DNA of 64,000 nt from Reichenbachiella sp. (GCF_033344935.1 NZ_JAWPMM010000001.1:1598001-1662000), one strand, 5' to 3'; positions 1-8,902 are shown, counted from the first letter of the stretch. Translations and numbers: made by a program. Notes: generated by a model from the letters alone, not told the origin.

Positions 1-1
1 T

Positions 2-1264
2 AAGAAGATCATTGAAGAAATTGTAGCCTTAAGAATTGAAAGAGCAAATCTTTTGGGTTACGAAACACATGCTGATGTACAACTGTCATCAAGTGTAGCA
101 CAAACGTCAAAAGCTGTTATGGACTTTATGGATAAGGTTTGGCCTGCTGCATTGAATATGGCTAAGTCTGAAAGAGAGGCGTTGACAATTGAAATGAAAA
201 AAGACGGTATCGATGGAGAACTGAGAGGTTCGGATTGGAGATACTATGTGGAGAAGGTGAGAAAGGCTAAGTATAATTTCGATGAGGATGCTATGCGTCC
301 GTATTTTGAGTTTACAGCGGTTCGTGATGGGGCATTTGCTTTAGCGAATAAGTTGTTTGGTATGCAGATTAAGGAATTGACTGATATGCCTAAGTGGCAC
401 GAAGATCAGCAGGTTTTTGAAGTTCTGGAGGCAGACGGCACACACATTGGTATTCTTTATATGGACTTTTTTGCTAGAGATAGCAAAAGGGGAGGAGCCT
501 GGATGAATTCATTGAGATCACAGTCCAAAATGGATGGTAAGGTAACGCCGATTGTAACCAACAATTTTAATTTCCCAGCTCCAACAGAGGATGGACCTTC
601 TCTGCTTTCATTTTCTGAATCAGAAACTATGTTTCACGAGTTTGGGCATGCTTTGCATGGATTGTTGTCTGATGTGACTTATCCTTCGCAATCTGGAACA
701 AACGTACCTCGCGATTTTGTGGAGTTTCCTTCACAGGTCATGGAAAATTGGATGAGCGAGCCAGAAGTACTTAAGCTTTATGCCAAGCACTATCAGACGG
801 GAGAAGTAATACCAGATGAGTTGGTTCAAAAAATGAATGACGCCAATGCATTCAACGAAGGTTTTAGGTCTGTAGAATATATGGCAGCGGCTTATTTGGA
901 CATGTCATGGCATACACTTACTAGTGCAGATGGAATTGAGGCCAGAGCATTTGAAAAGGAAGCAATGGATAAAATTGGTTTGATTGATCAAATCATACCA
1001 AGATACAGAAGCGGTTATTTCAATCATATTTTTGCAGGAGGTTACTCCGCTGGGTATTATAGTTATTTGTGGTCTGAATTGTTGGATGCAGATTGTTTTC
1101 AGGCCTTCAAAGAAACAGGTGACCTTTTTGATCAGGAAACGGCCAGAAAATACAGAATCATGTTGAGCAAAGGAGGATCCAAGCCAGGTATGGAATTGTA
1201 TGTTGACTTCAGGGGGAAGACACCGGAGATTGGTCCACTTTTAGAAAAGAAAGGTTTTAAGTAA
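2..1264 (+). CDS. dcp: M3 family peptidyl-dipeptidase (Dcp-like), 5' end outside window
   Basis: Zinc oligopeptidase that should remove dipeptides or cut short peptides during peptide turnover. The reading frame is open to the window edge, so about 420 C-terminal residues are visible and roughly 270 of the usual ~690 are missing. The zinc motif HEFGH is encoded at 635-649, the FVEFPSQ segment carrying the third zinc ligand follows, and the substrate-binding GGYSAGYYSYLW loop is near the C-terminus. The family match is strong; Dcp rather than oligopeptidase A is inferred from the SKRGGAWM segment. A hairpin terminator follows the stop. Confidence 0.93.
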   Translation, partial: KKIIEEIVALRIERANLLGYETHADVQLSSSVAQTSKAVMDFMDKVWPAALNMAKSEREALTIEMKKDGIDGELRGSDWRYYVEKVRKAKYNFDEDAMRPYFEFTAVRDGAFALANKLFGMQIKELTDMPKWHEDQQVFEVLEADGTHIGILYMDFFARDSKRGGAWMNSLRSQSKMDGKVTPIVTNNFNFPAPTEDGPSLLSFSESETMFHEFGHALHGLLSDVTYPSQSGTNVPRDFVEFPSQVMENWMSEPEVLKLYAKHYQTGEVIPDELVQKMNDANAFNEGFRSVEYMAAAYLDMSWHTLTSADGIEARAFEKEAMDKIGLIDQIIPRYRSGYFNHIFAGGYSAGYYSYLWSELLDADCFQAFKETGDLFDQETARKYRIMLSKGGSKPGMELYVDFRGKTPEIGPLLEKKGFK

Positions 1265-1281
1265 ACCGGTGGTTTATATAA

Positions 1282-1317
1282 AAAAGAGCCATGCCGATCA
1301 TACGGCATGGCTCTTTT
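1282..1317. terminator. Bidirectional terminator between dcp and the SDR gene
   Basis: Perfect 15-bp inverted repeat (1282-1296 and 1303-1317) with a 6-nt loop. The arms start with an A run and end with a T run, so it works for both convergent genes. Confidence 0.9.
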
Positions 1318-1341
1318 GCTTTTACGAGACTGGAATAAATA

Positions 1342-2112
1342 TTACATATTATAGACTCCACCATTGATGTCGAGAGTGGCGCCAGTAATGAAACCGTCGT
1401 ATTCAGACGCTAAATACAAAACCGCTCTTGCTACATCATCTGCATTGCCAGCACGCTTAATTGGAATTTCAGTGATGGTTTTATCAGCCGATTCCTTACT
1501 TGTGTGTGTGTTGTGAAATGAAGTACCAAGGATTAATCCCGGGGCCACAGCATTTACTCTTACACCTTTAGGTCCCAGCTCAGAGGCGAGCGCTCGGGTG
1601 AATGTGAGGATGGCTCCCTTGCTGGTAGAATAAACCAGCGATCCCGGGTGACCGCCTTTTCGTCCGGCTAGCGATGCCAAATTGACGATACTGCTGTTAC
1701 TGTTTTTTGTTAGATAAGGAGCTGCTGCTCGTGTCACGAACATCATAGACGTCATGTTGATGTCCATGACCTTATGCCAGAAATCTGCCTCCATTTCGTC
1801 TAGCATTTTGCGAGCCACGAGTGAACCTGCATTATTGATCAATAAATCCAGGCTGCCTAAGGCTTCTACTGTTTTTTCAACCAAGGCAATGGAATCAGCC
1901 TCTTTGGTGAGGTCGCCACTGATAGCAATTGCTTTTTGTCCTTTGCTAATCGCGTATTTTGTTAGCTCATTAGCTGTGTCTGCACTTGAGAAATAGTGAA
2001 TGGCCACATGGGCTCCGCTATCTATAAAATGTTTCGTAATTGATTCACCGATTCCTTGAGCTCCAGCAGTGATCAATACATTTTTCCCACTTAATTTTTT
2101 GTTGATTTCCAT
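1342..2112 (-). CDS. SDR family NAD(P)-dependent oxidoreductase
   Basis: Classical short-chain dehydrogenase of normal length (256 aa). Visible are the cofactor loop TAGAQGIG (residues 15-22, Thr-Ala instead of the usual Thr-Gly), NNAG (93-96), catalytic Ser147 and YSTSK (161-165). It is divergent from a gluconokinase/6-phosphogluconate dehydrogenase fusion, with about 86 bp between starts that hold a tandem palindromic site. Context suggests reduction of a keto sugar acid (gluconate 5-dehydrogenase- or uronate reductase-like), but the substrate cannot be read from sequence. Confidence 0.88.
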   Translation of the reverse strand: MEINKKLSGKNVLITAGAQGIGESITKHFIDSGAHVAIHYFSSADTANELTKYAISKGQKAIAISGDLTKEADSIALVEKTVEALGSLDLLINNAGSLVARKMLDEMEADFWHKVMDINMTSMMFVTRAAAPYLTKNSNSSIVNLASLAGRKGGHPGSLVYSTSKGAILTFTRALASELGPKGVRVNAVAPGLILGTSFHNTHTSKESADKTITEIPIKRAGNADDVARAVLYLASEYDGFITGATLDINGGVYNM

Positions 2113-2167
2113 GATATACCTGAATTAATAGACTATCCAATTTTTTGTAAATATAAAAAAATATATA

Positions 2168-2194
2168 TTTGGGTGCCCAGTTTGGGTGCCCAAA
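2168..2194. promoter_or_regulatory. Tandem palindromic operator candidate
   Basis: TTTGGGTGCCCA occurs twice, at 2168-2179 and 2181-2192, in a 13-bp repeat. Each unit is an inverted repeat (TGGG-TG-CCCA) and the second extends to TTTGGGTGCCCAAA. It lies between two divergent sugar-acid genes, just before the ATG of gntK-gnd. Likely operator for a local regulator such as the GntR protein at 5426; the pairing is inference. Confidence 0.5.
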
Positions 2195-2198
2195 TATT

Positions 2199-4097
2199 AT
2201 GAAAGAAGAAAAAAATAGAATTGTCTTTATCATGGGAGTCTCTGGTGTAGGTAAAAGCACCATAGGAAACCTGCTTTCCGAGGCCCTAGACATTCCTTTT
2301 TTCGATGGGGACGATTATCATCCAAAAGAGAATATTCTGAAAATGTCCAATGGACAGGCATTGAACGATAAGGATAGACAGGGCTGGTTGGAGACATTGA
2401 ATGATTTGGCTAAGCGAGAGCTGCAAGGTCAAGGGGCAATCATTGCTTGCTCAGCGTTAAAAGCCTCTTACCGTGAAATATTAAACAGACAAATTCAAAA
2501 GGATGTACATTGGGCCTTTCTGAATGGTTCATTCGAAGAAATAAAGAAGCGGATCAGGGGTAGAGAAGGACATTTTATGAGTGTCGACCTGTTGCAGTCT
2601 CAGTTTGATTCTTTAGAAGTACCTGAGCATGCCATCGATGTAGATATAAGTTTAACACCTAAAAAAATAGTAGAAGTGATTAGTAATCAGTTAGAAAAGT
2701 CAGTATTTGGCTTATTTGGACTAGGGGTCATGGGCAAGAGCCTCGCAAGAAACCTAGCGAGCAGAGGATTCAATATCTCCCTATTCAATAGACATGTGGA
2801 CGGGCAAGAAGTGGACGTGGCTAAAAATTTTAAAGAGGAATTTTCCGAGTTGTCCGCTGCAGCTCCATTCGACAATGTGGCTGCGTTTGTAGGTTCACTC
2901 CAAAAACCACGAAAGATCATGCTCATGGTGAATGCCGGCAAGATTGTAGATGATGTCATAGAAGACCTTTTGCCGCATTTGGAAGATGGAGATATCTTGA
3001 TCGATGGTGGAAACTCCAACTATAACGACACCAACGCACGCGTTGAATATTTAAAATCTAAGAACATCAAATTCGTCGGAACAGGAGTTTCTGGTGGCGA
3101 AGAAGGTGCACTCAAAGGACCTTCCATCATGCCTGGTTGTGACCCTGAAGCTTATCAGGAAGTGAAGCCGTACCTGGAGGCTATTGCCGCCAAGGATGCC
3201 AACGGATTGCCGTGCTGTGCTTGGATAGGAAAAGGAGGCAGCGGCCATTTTGTGAAAATGGTACACAATGGAATTGAATACGTGGAGATGCAGCTCTTGG
3301 CCGAAGTCTTTACCATTTTGCAAGGAATGGGTAAAACGCCAGATCAGATAGCCGATATTCTAGAATCTTGGAAAGCGACTAGCAACAGCTACTTGCTGGA
3401 AATCACGATTGATATTCTTCGCAAAAAAGAGGGAGACGACTGGCTAGTGAATAAAATTATGGACAAGGCCGGTAACAAGGGAACAGGCAACTGGACCGCC
3501 ATAGCTTCTGCGCAGTTGGGTGTGCCTAGTACAATGATTACTTCCGCACTTTATGCTCGCTACATTTCTTTCTACAAAGAAGAGCGCATGACGGCCAATA
3601 AAAACATCACGCCGCAGAGCGAAAAGTCTTTAAACTTTACTGCGGAGGAATTATTGGAAGCTTATCAGTTTGCCAGATTGATGAATCATTATCAGGGATT
3701 TAAGCTTATCCTCGAAGCATCGAATAGTTACAACTGGGAACTGAACCTGAGCGAACTCTCAAGAATCTGGACCAATGGATGTATCATTCGCTCCGATCTC
3801 ATGGTGGAATTGGTGGATTTATTTAAAATTTCAGATAACCTATTGGTTAATGAGGCGATCATTCAAAAGCTGAAAAAATTGAAGCCAAGTGCCAAAAAAG
3901 TGGTGGCAGCATGCGTGCTTGGCGAGATGGCAATACCTAACCTCAGCGAGTCGATCAACTTCCTAAATAGTTTTACAGTGGCTGAGTCGTCCGCCAATTT
4001 GCTGCAAGCGCAACGCGACTATTTTGGCGCACACACTTACCAAAGAAAAGACGACAATTCCGGAAAATTCTATCACACCGATTGGCTCAACGACTAA
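2199..4097 (+). CDS. Fused gluconokinase / 6-phosphogluconate dehydrogenase (copy 1)
   Basis: Two enzymes in one 632-aa chain. Residues ~8-165 are a GntK-type gluconokinase with P-loop GVSGVGKST (13-21). From ~168 on is a decarboxylating 6-phosphogluconate dehydrogenase with the NADP loop GLGVMG, GGNSNYND near 270, catalytic Lys353 and Asn357 in KMVHNG, and the C-terminal AQRDYFGAHTY signature. The fusion would convert gluconate to ribulose 5-phosphate. The ATG at 2199 was chosen: upstream codons run through the operator repeats and the only earlier start is TTG. Operonic with the transporter 17 nt downstream. A second copy lies at 24216-26102. Confidence 0.92.
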   Translation: MKEEKNRIVFIMGVSGVGKSTIGNLLSEALDIPFFDGDDYHPKENILKMSNGQALNDKDRQGWLETLNDLAKRELQGQGAIIACSALKASYREILNRQIQKDVHWAFLNGSFEEIKKRIRGREGHFMSVDLLQSQFDSLEVPEHAIDVDISLTPKKIVEVISNQLEKSVFGLFGLGVMGKSLARNLASRGFNISLFNRHVDGQEVDVAKNFKEEFSELSAAAPFDNVAAFVGSLQKPRKIMLMVNAGKIVDDVIEDLLPHLEDGDILIDGGNSNYNDTNARVEYLKSKNIKFVGTGVSGGEEGALKGPSIMPGCDPEAYQEVKPYLEAIAAKDANGLPCCAWIGKGGSGHFVKMVHNGIEYVEMQLLAEVFTILQGMGKTPDQIADILESWKATSNSYLLEITIDILRKKEGDDWLVNKIMDKAGNKGTGNWTAIASAQLGVPSTMITSALYARYISFYKEERMTANKNITPQSEKSLNFTAEELLEAYQFARLMNHYQGFKLILEASNSYNWELNLSELSRIWTNGCIIRSDLMVELVDLFKISDNLLVNEAIIQKLKKLKPSAKKVVAACVLGEMAIPNLSESINFLNSFTVAESSANLLQAQRDYFGAHTYQRKDDNSGKFYHTDWLND

Positions 4098-4114
4098 TTC
4101 AAAAACAAAAATAT

Positions 4115-5392
4115 ATGACAGCATCAGACAATAATACGTCCATTTTAAAGCGAATCCTTTCTGTTATTCTAGGATTTGGTCCAGGGATATTTGCCATTGG
4201 GTATACCATCGGTACGGGCAGTGTCACTTCCATGATTGTGGCAGGGAGCCAATTCGGCATGCAATTGTTGTGGGTGCTTTTTTTGAGTTGTTTGTTTTCT
4301 GGCGTTTTGATGTTTGCCTATGGAAACTATGCACTGATCACTGGCGAAACGGCCCTGTATGGTTTCAAGAAACATTTCAAATATGGCAAGGTCATGGCCA
4401 TATTAATCATTGTTGGCATTTCTTTCGGTCAATGGAACTCGTTGATGGGGATATTGGGGATCTCCTCCAATATCATATATGAAATTCTCGCACTCAATTT
4501 CGAAGGGCTGTCGGCCTACCAATACGAAGTTGTTTTAGGCGTCGCTATTGTTATTATCGTTACGTTTTATTTGTTGATGTTGGTTGGTCGATACACCTTC
4601 TTCGAAAAGATTTTGGTCGTGTTTGTCTCTTTTATGGCGGTTTCGTTTATCGTCTCTTTTTGTTTTGTTCAACCTCATGGTGTGGATGTGATCAAGGGTT
4701 TGATCCCGACGATTCCAGATGTGCCGGGTGGCAAGATGCTGGTGGCCGCCTTTGTAGGCACGACCATGGCAGCGGCTACTTTCTTGTCGCGTCCATTATT
4801 TGTGAAAGGCAAGGGATGGACCATCAAGAACTTGGATCAGCAAAAGAAAGATTCTATCACTGCGGCAATCCTGATTTTTGTGATCAGTCGCGTGATTATG
4901 GCGGTAGCCGCAGGCGCTCTTTTTTATGACGGCAGGCAAGTCACCAAAGTTATAGACATGGCCAACACACTGGAGCCTGTGGCTGGCAAATGGGCGGTTA
5001 CGATCTTCTTTTGTGGTGCCTTAAGTGCTGGGCTGTCTTCGATATTCCCTTGCTTGTTAATTGCTCCATTGCTCATCGCTGATTATCAATCTGGAATCTT
5101 AGACACGAATTCCACACGCTTTAGAGTTATTACTGCGATCGCCTGTCTGGTGGCATTGATCGGGCCTGCCTTTGGAGCCAATCCCATTCAAATTCAAATA
5201 TTAAGTCAGGTGTTCAATGTTTTTGTTTTACCAATTGTAGTTTTGGGAATCATTCTCATGTTGAGTAATAAGAAGGTGATGAAAGACTATAAAACCAGTC
5301 TTGGAGTGTATGTGGGAATATATGCTGCGTTGTTTTTTTCATTGGTAATATCCTACAACGGCGTGGCAGCACTTTTAACTTATTTTGAATAA
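4115..5392 (+). CDS. NRAMP-like transporter lacking the metal-binding motifs
   Basis: About 11 hydrophobic segments, 425 aa. The N-terminal GPG start of TM1 and the AGSQFG stretch resemble NRAMP/SLC11 metal transporters. The DPGN motif of TM1 is replaced by TIGTGS (31-36), and the TM6 MPH motif by MAAATF (218-223). The ATG at 4115 was preferred over a TTG overlapping the previous gene. It sits directly after gntK-gnd and before gntR. From position alone it is a candidate sugar-acid permease, taking the place GntP has in the second operon. Family fold fairly sure, substrate unknown. Confidence 0.8.
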   Translation: MTASDNNTSILKRILSVILGFGPGIFAIGYTIGTGSVTSMIVAGSQFGMQLLWVLFLSCLFSGVLMFAYGNYALITGETALYGFKKHFKYGKVMAILIIVGISFGQWNSLMGILGISSNIIYEILALNFEGLSAYQYEVVLGVAIVIIVTFYLLMLVGRYTFFEKILVVFVSFMAVSFIVSFCFVQPHGVDVIKGLIPTIPDVPGGKMLVAAFVGTTMAAATFLSRPLFVKGKGWTIKNLDQQKKDSITAAILIFVISRVIMAVAAGALFYDGRQVTKVIDMANTLEPVAGKWAVTIFFCGALSAGLSSIFPCLLIAPLLIADYQSGILDTNSTRFRVITAIACLVALIGPAFGANPIQIQILSQVFNVFVLPIVVLGIILMLSNKKVMKDYKTSLGVYVGIYAALFFSLVISYNGVAALLTYFE

Positions 5393-5425
5393 AGGGGATT
5401 AACCAACTGATTATAATTTACGGCA

Positions 5426-6127
5426 GTGAAAATAAGTTTGATAGATCAGCAGGCGAATAGGGTATTACAGAATGAAGTGATCTGTAAAATCCGAGACCTG
5501 ATCAACACTAGAAATTTGGAGCGAGGAGATAAACTACCTTCAGAACGGACGATGTCTGAAAAGTTTATGGTCAAGAGAAATCATGTACGAGAGGCCATCC
5601 GAAAATTGGAGTTTTATGGGATGCTCAAATCAGTTTCTCAAAGTGGGACGATCCTGGCTATTGGGCTGACCGGCTTCAACGGAATGGTGGATGAGATTGT
5701 ATCGATGGATGCCCCTGCTTTCAAAGAATTGGTAGAAACGAGAATTTCTTTAGAACTGGAGATGGTGGGTTTGGCTGCTGCAAGACGTTCAACCGCTGAC
5801 TTAGAAAAGATTAAAAATGCACTCGAGGCCTTTAAAGTCAAGATGGCTCGTGGTGAAGATTATTTGGAAGAAGATCTGTTGTTTCATTTAGCTATAGCTA
5901 AAGCAAGTAAGAACAGTACGATGGTTTCACTCATGCTTTTATTGACTCCTCCCATATTATCAACATATGAGAGAGAAACAGTTTGTGAAGGCGATGAAGC
6001 AAAGTCTGAAATTAAAAAGCATGAAGATGTTTATTTAGCCATCAAATCAGGTGACTCCGAGCAGGCTACAGAGATGATGAAAAAGCATTTTTTCAAGTTG
6101 TCTGAGTATTTAAAAAGTCGAGATTAA
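5426..6127 (+). CDS. GntR/FadR-family transcriptional regulator
   Basis: 233 aa. The winged-helix N-terminus has the typical GDKLPSERTMSEKF and NHVREAIRKLE segments (about residues 35-65), and the C-terminal FCD ligand-binding domain spans ~90-225 with metal-site-like His and Asp/Glu positions. Starts with GTG, 33 nt after the transporter stop, so it is probably co-transcribed. Members of this subgroup commonly sense sugar acids (UxuR, GntR, LldR). It likely controls the gntK-gnd operon and the divergent SDR through the palindromes at 2168-2194. Confidence 0.9.
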   Translation: MKISLIDQQANRVLQNEVICKIRDLINTRNLERGDKLPSERTMSEKFMVKRNHVREAIRKLEFYGMLKSVSQSGTILAIGLTGFNGMVDEIVSMDAPAFKELVETRISLELEMVGLAAARRSTADLEKIKNALEAFKVKMARGEDYLEEDLLFHLAIAKASKNSTMVSLMLLLTPPILSTYERETVCEGDEAKSEIKKHEDVYLAIKSGDSEQATEMMKKHFFKLSEYLKSRD

Positions 6128-6190
6128 GAGGGGAATAGAGTTGAATTGTACTCAAATGGATCTTGTATTAGGAACCATTCCAATTGTTAG

Positions 6191-6210
6191 AATGTCGTGT
6201 TTAAGACATT
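6191..6210. promoter_or_regulatory. Inverted repeat upstream of the His-rich lipoprotein gene
   Basis: AATGTC, 8 nt, GACATT. A similar dyad (7-nt spacer) lies upstream of the TonB receptor at 36400-36422. Could be a regulator site; weak on its own. Confidence 0.25.
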
Positions 6211-6285
6211 TTGCTACCATCATAAATAATATTCACAAAGCTTTTCGTTAAATTGTATGTAGATACATTAAAACCAAAAACAACC

Positions 6286-6663
6286 ATGAACCGAAAAGTA
6301 TTTCTAACTAAGGTAAGCGCAGCCCTTTTGGCCGGAATCCCTTTATTGTCCTTGTGGAATTGTTCTGATAACTCAGAGGATGAAATGGACATGGGTATGG
6401 ATGGAGACTCTTCAAAAAGCTGCATAGACAACGGCACCTCGATTTCAATAGACGGTAATCACGGTCACTCTTTGACAGTGTCAAAAGCAGACGTTGATGC
6501 TGGAACAGCAAAAACTTATGACATTACCGGCTCAAGTGGTCACTCGCACAGTGTGACAGTCTCTAGTTCTAATTTTGCTTCGCTAAAGGACAATACTAGT
6601 GTGAATATTGACTCTACTTCTGGAGATGGTCATACGCATAGCATAACTGTTTCCTGCGCTTAA
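6286..6663 (+). CDS. Small His-rich putative lipoprotein
   Basis: 125 aa, function unknown. An N-terminal hydrophobic segment (residues ~5-22) is followed by WNC, a possible though unusual lipobox Cys, so export and lipidation are likely. The mature part is acidic with a DMGMDGD stretch and three His clusters: GNHGHS, GHSHS and GDGHTHS, each followed by a short V/T-rich strand and ending in SITVSCA. The pattern suggests metal binding. The ATG at 6286 places the signal peptide at the N-terminus. Its stop overlaps the stop of the convergent DUF7009 gene. Confidence 0.75.
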   Translation: MNRKVFLTKVSAALLAGIPLLSLWNCSDNSEDEMDMGMDGDSSKSCIDNGTSISIDGNHGHSLTVSKADVDAGTAKTYDITGSSGHSHSVTVSSSNFASLKDNTSVNIDSTSGDGHTHSITVSCA

Positions 6664-7013
6664 TCAGCCGCAGGGTTGGGAAAGTTGTCTGATTCATCTT
6701 CACCAGGTCGTTTGTGCAGGCACTGAAAATCTTTTTCTACTAATATTCTGACATGGGTTTGGTCGGCATTTTCAAATCCAACCAAATCAGTATCGGTCCA
6801 TCGCGAACCCAAATTTTTTGGAACTTGGACAGAAATATTAGCACCATCAAAATCTACTGACACTTCATCTTGTTGGGACGACACCAGTTGATAAGTGAGT
6901 GACCTGTTGCCAAACTGAATGGCATCACCGACCTGGCCTTTGGACGCAAATTGATCTACTTCACTTTGGCTTAGTCTCAGCCTTACGAAATTCCCGTTGA
7001 TTCTGATTTTCAT
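6660..7013 (-). CDS. DUF7009 family protein of the molybdenum cofactor cluster
   Basis: 117 aa, cytosolic, no signal peptide. The N-terminal half looks like a small beta domain (MKIRINGNFVRLRLSQSEV), and the C-terminus has the conserved KDFQCLHKRPGEDESDNFP-type tail with a Cys and acidic residues. To my knowledge this family travels with fdhD and moa genes in Bacteroidota. It lies 9 nt downstream of fdhD on the same strand. A role in molybdoenzyme maturation is inference from context. Confidence 0.8.
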   Translation of the reverse strand: MKIRINGNFVRLRLSQSEVDQFASKGQVGDAIQFGNRSLTYQLVSSQQDEVSVDFDGANISVQVPKNLGSRWTDTDLVGFENADQTHVRILVEKDFQCLHKRPGEDESDNFPNPAAD

Positions 7014-7022
7014 AGCATGAAT

Positions 7023-7862
7023 TTAAGAATTCAAAATTACATTTTCTTTTCCTGAGTAAATATTGAAAGAATCCTTTTTTAAGAAACCAATGAGGGTAAT
7101 GTTCTGCTGTAGGCACAAGTCAACGGCAAGACTCGACGGTGCTCCCAATGCTACAATAATTCTAATACCCACCATCGCTGACTTCTGAATCATTTCAAAA
7201 CCTAATCGTCCACTGAGCCACAGAATCTTGTCAGATAAGTCAATCTGATTTAGAGTACTCACGCCTATGATTTTGTCTAAGGCATTGTGTCTGCCAATAT
7301 CCTCTCGTAGCATGAGTAAATTGCCTTGCAAGTCAAACAAGGCTGCTGCATGTAGTCCTCCGGTGTACTTGAAGGTATTCTGATGCGCTGTTAGTTTATT
7401 TGTGAGAGATTGAATGACATCCTGAGAAACTGAAAGTGGTGTCTGGTTGGATTGCGGAATCTCATAGTTTAATGCTTCTAATGCCGCCTTTCCGCATACT
7501 CCACAGCTTGACGTGGAATAAAAATTTCTTTTGAATTTGTCAGGGTCAACCGCCAAGTCATTTTTCAACTCAACTTTGAGTGTGTTCTCAGGTTGCTTTG
7601 CTTGCATGCAGTATTTAGCAGATAAGATATCTGCTGGAGATTTTATAATTCCCTCCGAAAGCAAAAAGCCTCTGGCTAGTTCTTCGTCTGCTCCCGGCGT
7701 TCGCATAGTTACTGCAAGCGAAAACTCCAATCTTTTAGTTTCTCCTCCATAGCCGATTCTAATTTCTAAAGGTTCTTCTTTGACCAGCAAGTCATTAGTG
7801 AGCTCATTTTCACCATTTTTTATTTTTAATATTTCAGATGTGGCTATACCTACCGTGCTCAT
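7023..7862 (-). CDS. fdhD: Formate dehydrogenase accessory sulfurtransferase FdhD
   Basis: 279 aa. FdhD moves sulfur from a cysteine desulfurase to bis-MGD cofactor, needed by formate dehydrogenases and relatives. The sulfur-carrying CxxC is present as SCGVCGK (Cys120 and Cys123), along with the TPGADEELARGFLLSEGII region and the GGLHAAALF and REDIGRHNALDK blocks typical of the family. It is divergent from the yciI-like gene by 37 bp. No molybdoenzyme structural gene is in the window, so the client is unknown. Confidence 0.95.
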   Translation of the reverse strand: MSTVGIATSEILKIKNGENELTNDLLVKEEPLEIRIGYGGETKRLEFSLAVTMRTPGADEELARGFLLSEGIIKSPADILSAKYCMQAKQPENTLKVELKNDLAVDPDKFKRNFYSTSSCGVCGKAALEALNYEIPQSNQTPLSVSQDVIQSLTNKLTAHQNTFKYTGGLHAAALFDLQGNLLMLREDIGRHNALDKIIGVSTLNQIDLSDKILWLSGRLGFEMIQKSAMVGIRIIVALGAPSSLAVDLCLQQNITLIGFLKKDSFNIYSGKENVILNS

Positions 7863-7899
7863 TTTCGTATCTCTAGGAAGAATTTAAAATCCGTTATAA

Positions 7900-8187
7900 A
7901 TGTATATCATATCCCTGACTTACAAAGTTCCGATAGAAAATATAGATCAATATTTGGATGATCATGTCAACTATTTGAATGACCAATATGAACAAGGAAA
8001 TTTTCTAATGTCAGGAAAGAAAGTGCCTAGAACTGGAGGAGTCATATTGGCTAATGCCAACAACAGAGATGAAATTTCGCAAATCCTTGCGCAGGACCCA
8101 TTTTACCAACACCAGTTGGCTGATTATGAGGTCGTCGAGTTTGTACCTTCTAAATCTGTAAAGGAACTGGAGTATTTATTAGACTGA
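7900..8187 (+). CDS. YciI-like protein
   Basis: 95 aa, ferredoxin-like alpha/beta protein of the YCII family. Visible are the YIISLTYKVP opening strand, the His of the DDHVNYL helix and GNFLMSGKK. Catalytic roles in this family are mostly unknown (His/Asp pair). It heads the moaD-moaE strand, 40 nt before moaD. Confidence 0.85.
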   Translation: MYIISLTYKVPIENIDQYLDDHVNYLNDQYEQGNFLMSGKKVPRTGGVILANANNRDEISQILAQDPFYQHQLADYEVVEFVPSKSVKELEYLLD

Positions 8188-8227
8188 TCAAGTTAGGATT
8201 TGCTTCGTTTGAATAACTTTGAAACCT

Positions 8228-8479
8228 ATGAGTGAAATTCAAATTAAAGTGGTGGCATTCGGAATTGCTAGAGATATCATAGGCGGCAGAGAGCTTGATT
8301 TGACTTTGGAGCAAGGCACAAAGGCGCATGAGGCCATGCATGTATTGAAATCTCAGTATCCAGGATTTGAGCAATTGACTTCTCTCAATTTGGCTATCAA
8401 TGAAGAATACGTAGATGACAATCATACCATCAAAGAAGGAGATGAATTGGTGCTCATTCCACCCGTAAGCGGAGGTTGA
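8228..8479 (+). CDS. moaD: Molybdopterin synthase small subunit MoaD
   Basis: 83 aa ubiquitin-like sulfur carrier ending in PPVSGG, the C-terminal diglycine that is thiocarboxylated. The ATG at 8228 gives a normal-length protein; the frame is open a little further upstream only through a TTG. Followed by moaE 5 nt after its stop, with which it forms the molybdopterin synthase heterotetramer. Confidence 0.95.
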   Translation: MSEIQIKVVAFGIARDIIGGRELDLTLEQGTKAHEAMHVLKSQYPGFEQLTSLNLAINEEYVDDNHTIKEGDELVLIPPVSGG

Positions 8480-8484
8480 TAATT

Positions 8485-8895
8485 ATGATAGAAATCACAG
8501 ACAAGAAAATCGACGTAGCCGTACTTATTGCTGCTGTTGCTCATGACGGTGCTGGAGCCACTGATGTATTTATTGGAACTACTAGGAATAAAACATCGGA
8601 AAAGGCTGTAGTAAAACTAGAATTTGAAGCTTATGAACCAATGGCGATCAAAGAACTTCAAAAGATTGTAGACCGGGCTAAATCCCAATGGCCGATTCTT
8701 AAATATGCGATTTCTCACAGAGTTGGAGTGGTGGAGATAGGAGAGGAAGCCGTGGTGATCGCCGTTTCCACGCCGCATAGACAGGCTGCATTTGAGTCAT
8801 GCAAGTTCATTATTGATGAACTCAAAAAGACTGTTCCAATCTGGAAAAAGGAAATCTTTGAAGATGGTGACGTATGGGTGGCCGCTCATCCTTAG
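8485..8895 (+). CDS. moaE: Molybdopterin synthase catalytic subunit MoaE
   Basis: 136 aa. Shows the MoaE core: GATDVFIGTTRN (binding loop), LEFEAYEPMA, HRVGVVEIGE, HRQAAFESC and the C-terminal catalytic segment PIWKKEIFEDG with conserved Lys. Converts cyclic pyranopterin phosphate to molybdopterin using MoaD thiocarboxylate. The ATG at 8485 is preferred over an in-frame TTG that overlaps moaD. Convergent with mobA. Confidence 0.95.
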   Translation: MIEITDKKIDVAVLIAAVAHDGAGATDVFIGTTRNKTSEKAVVKLEFEAYEPMAIKELQKIVDRAKSQWPILKYAISHRVGVVEIGEEAVVIAVSTPHRQAAFESCKFIIDELKKTVPIWKKEIFEDGDVWVAAHP

Positions 8896-8902
8896 TCTAT
8901 TT

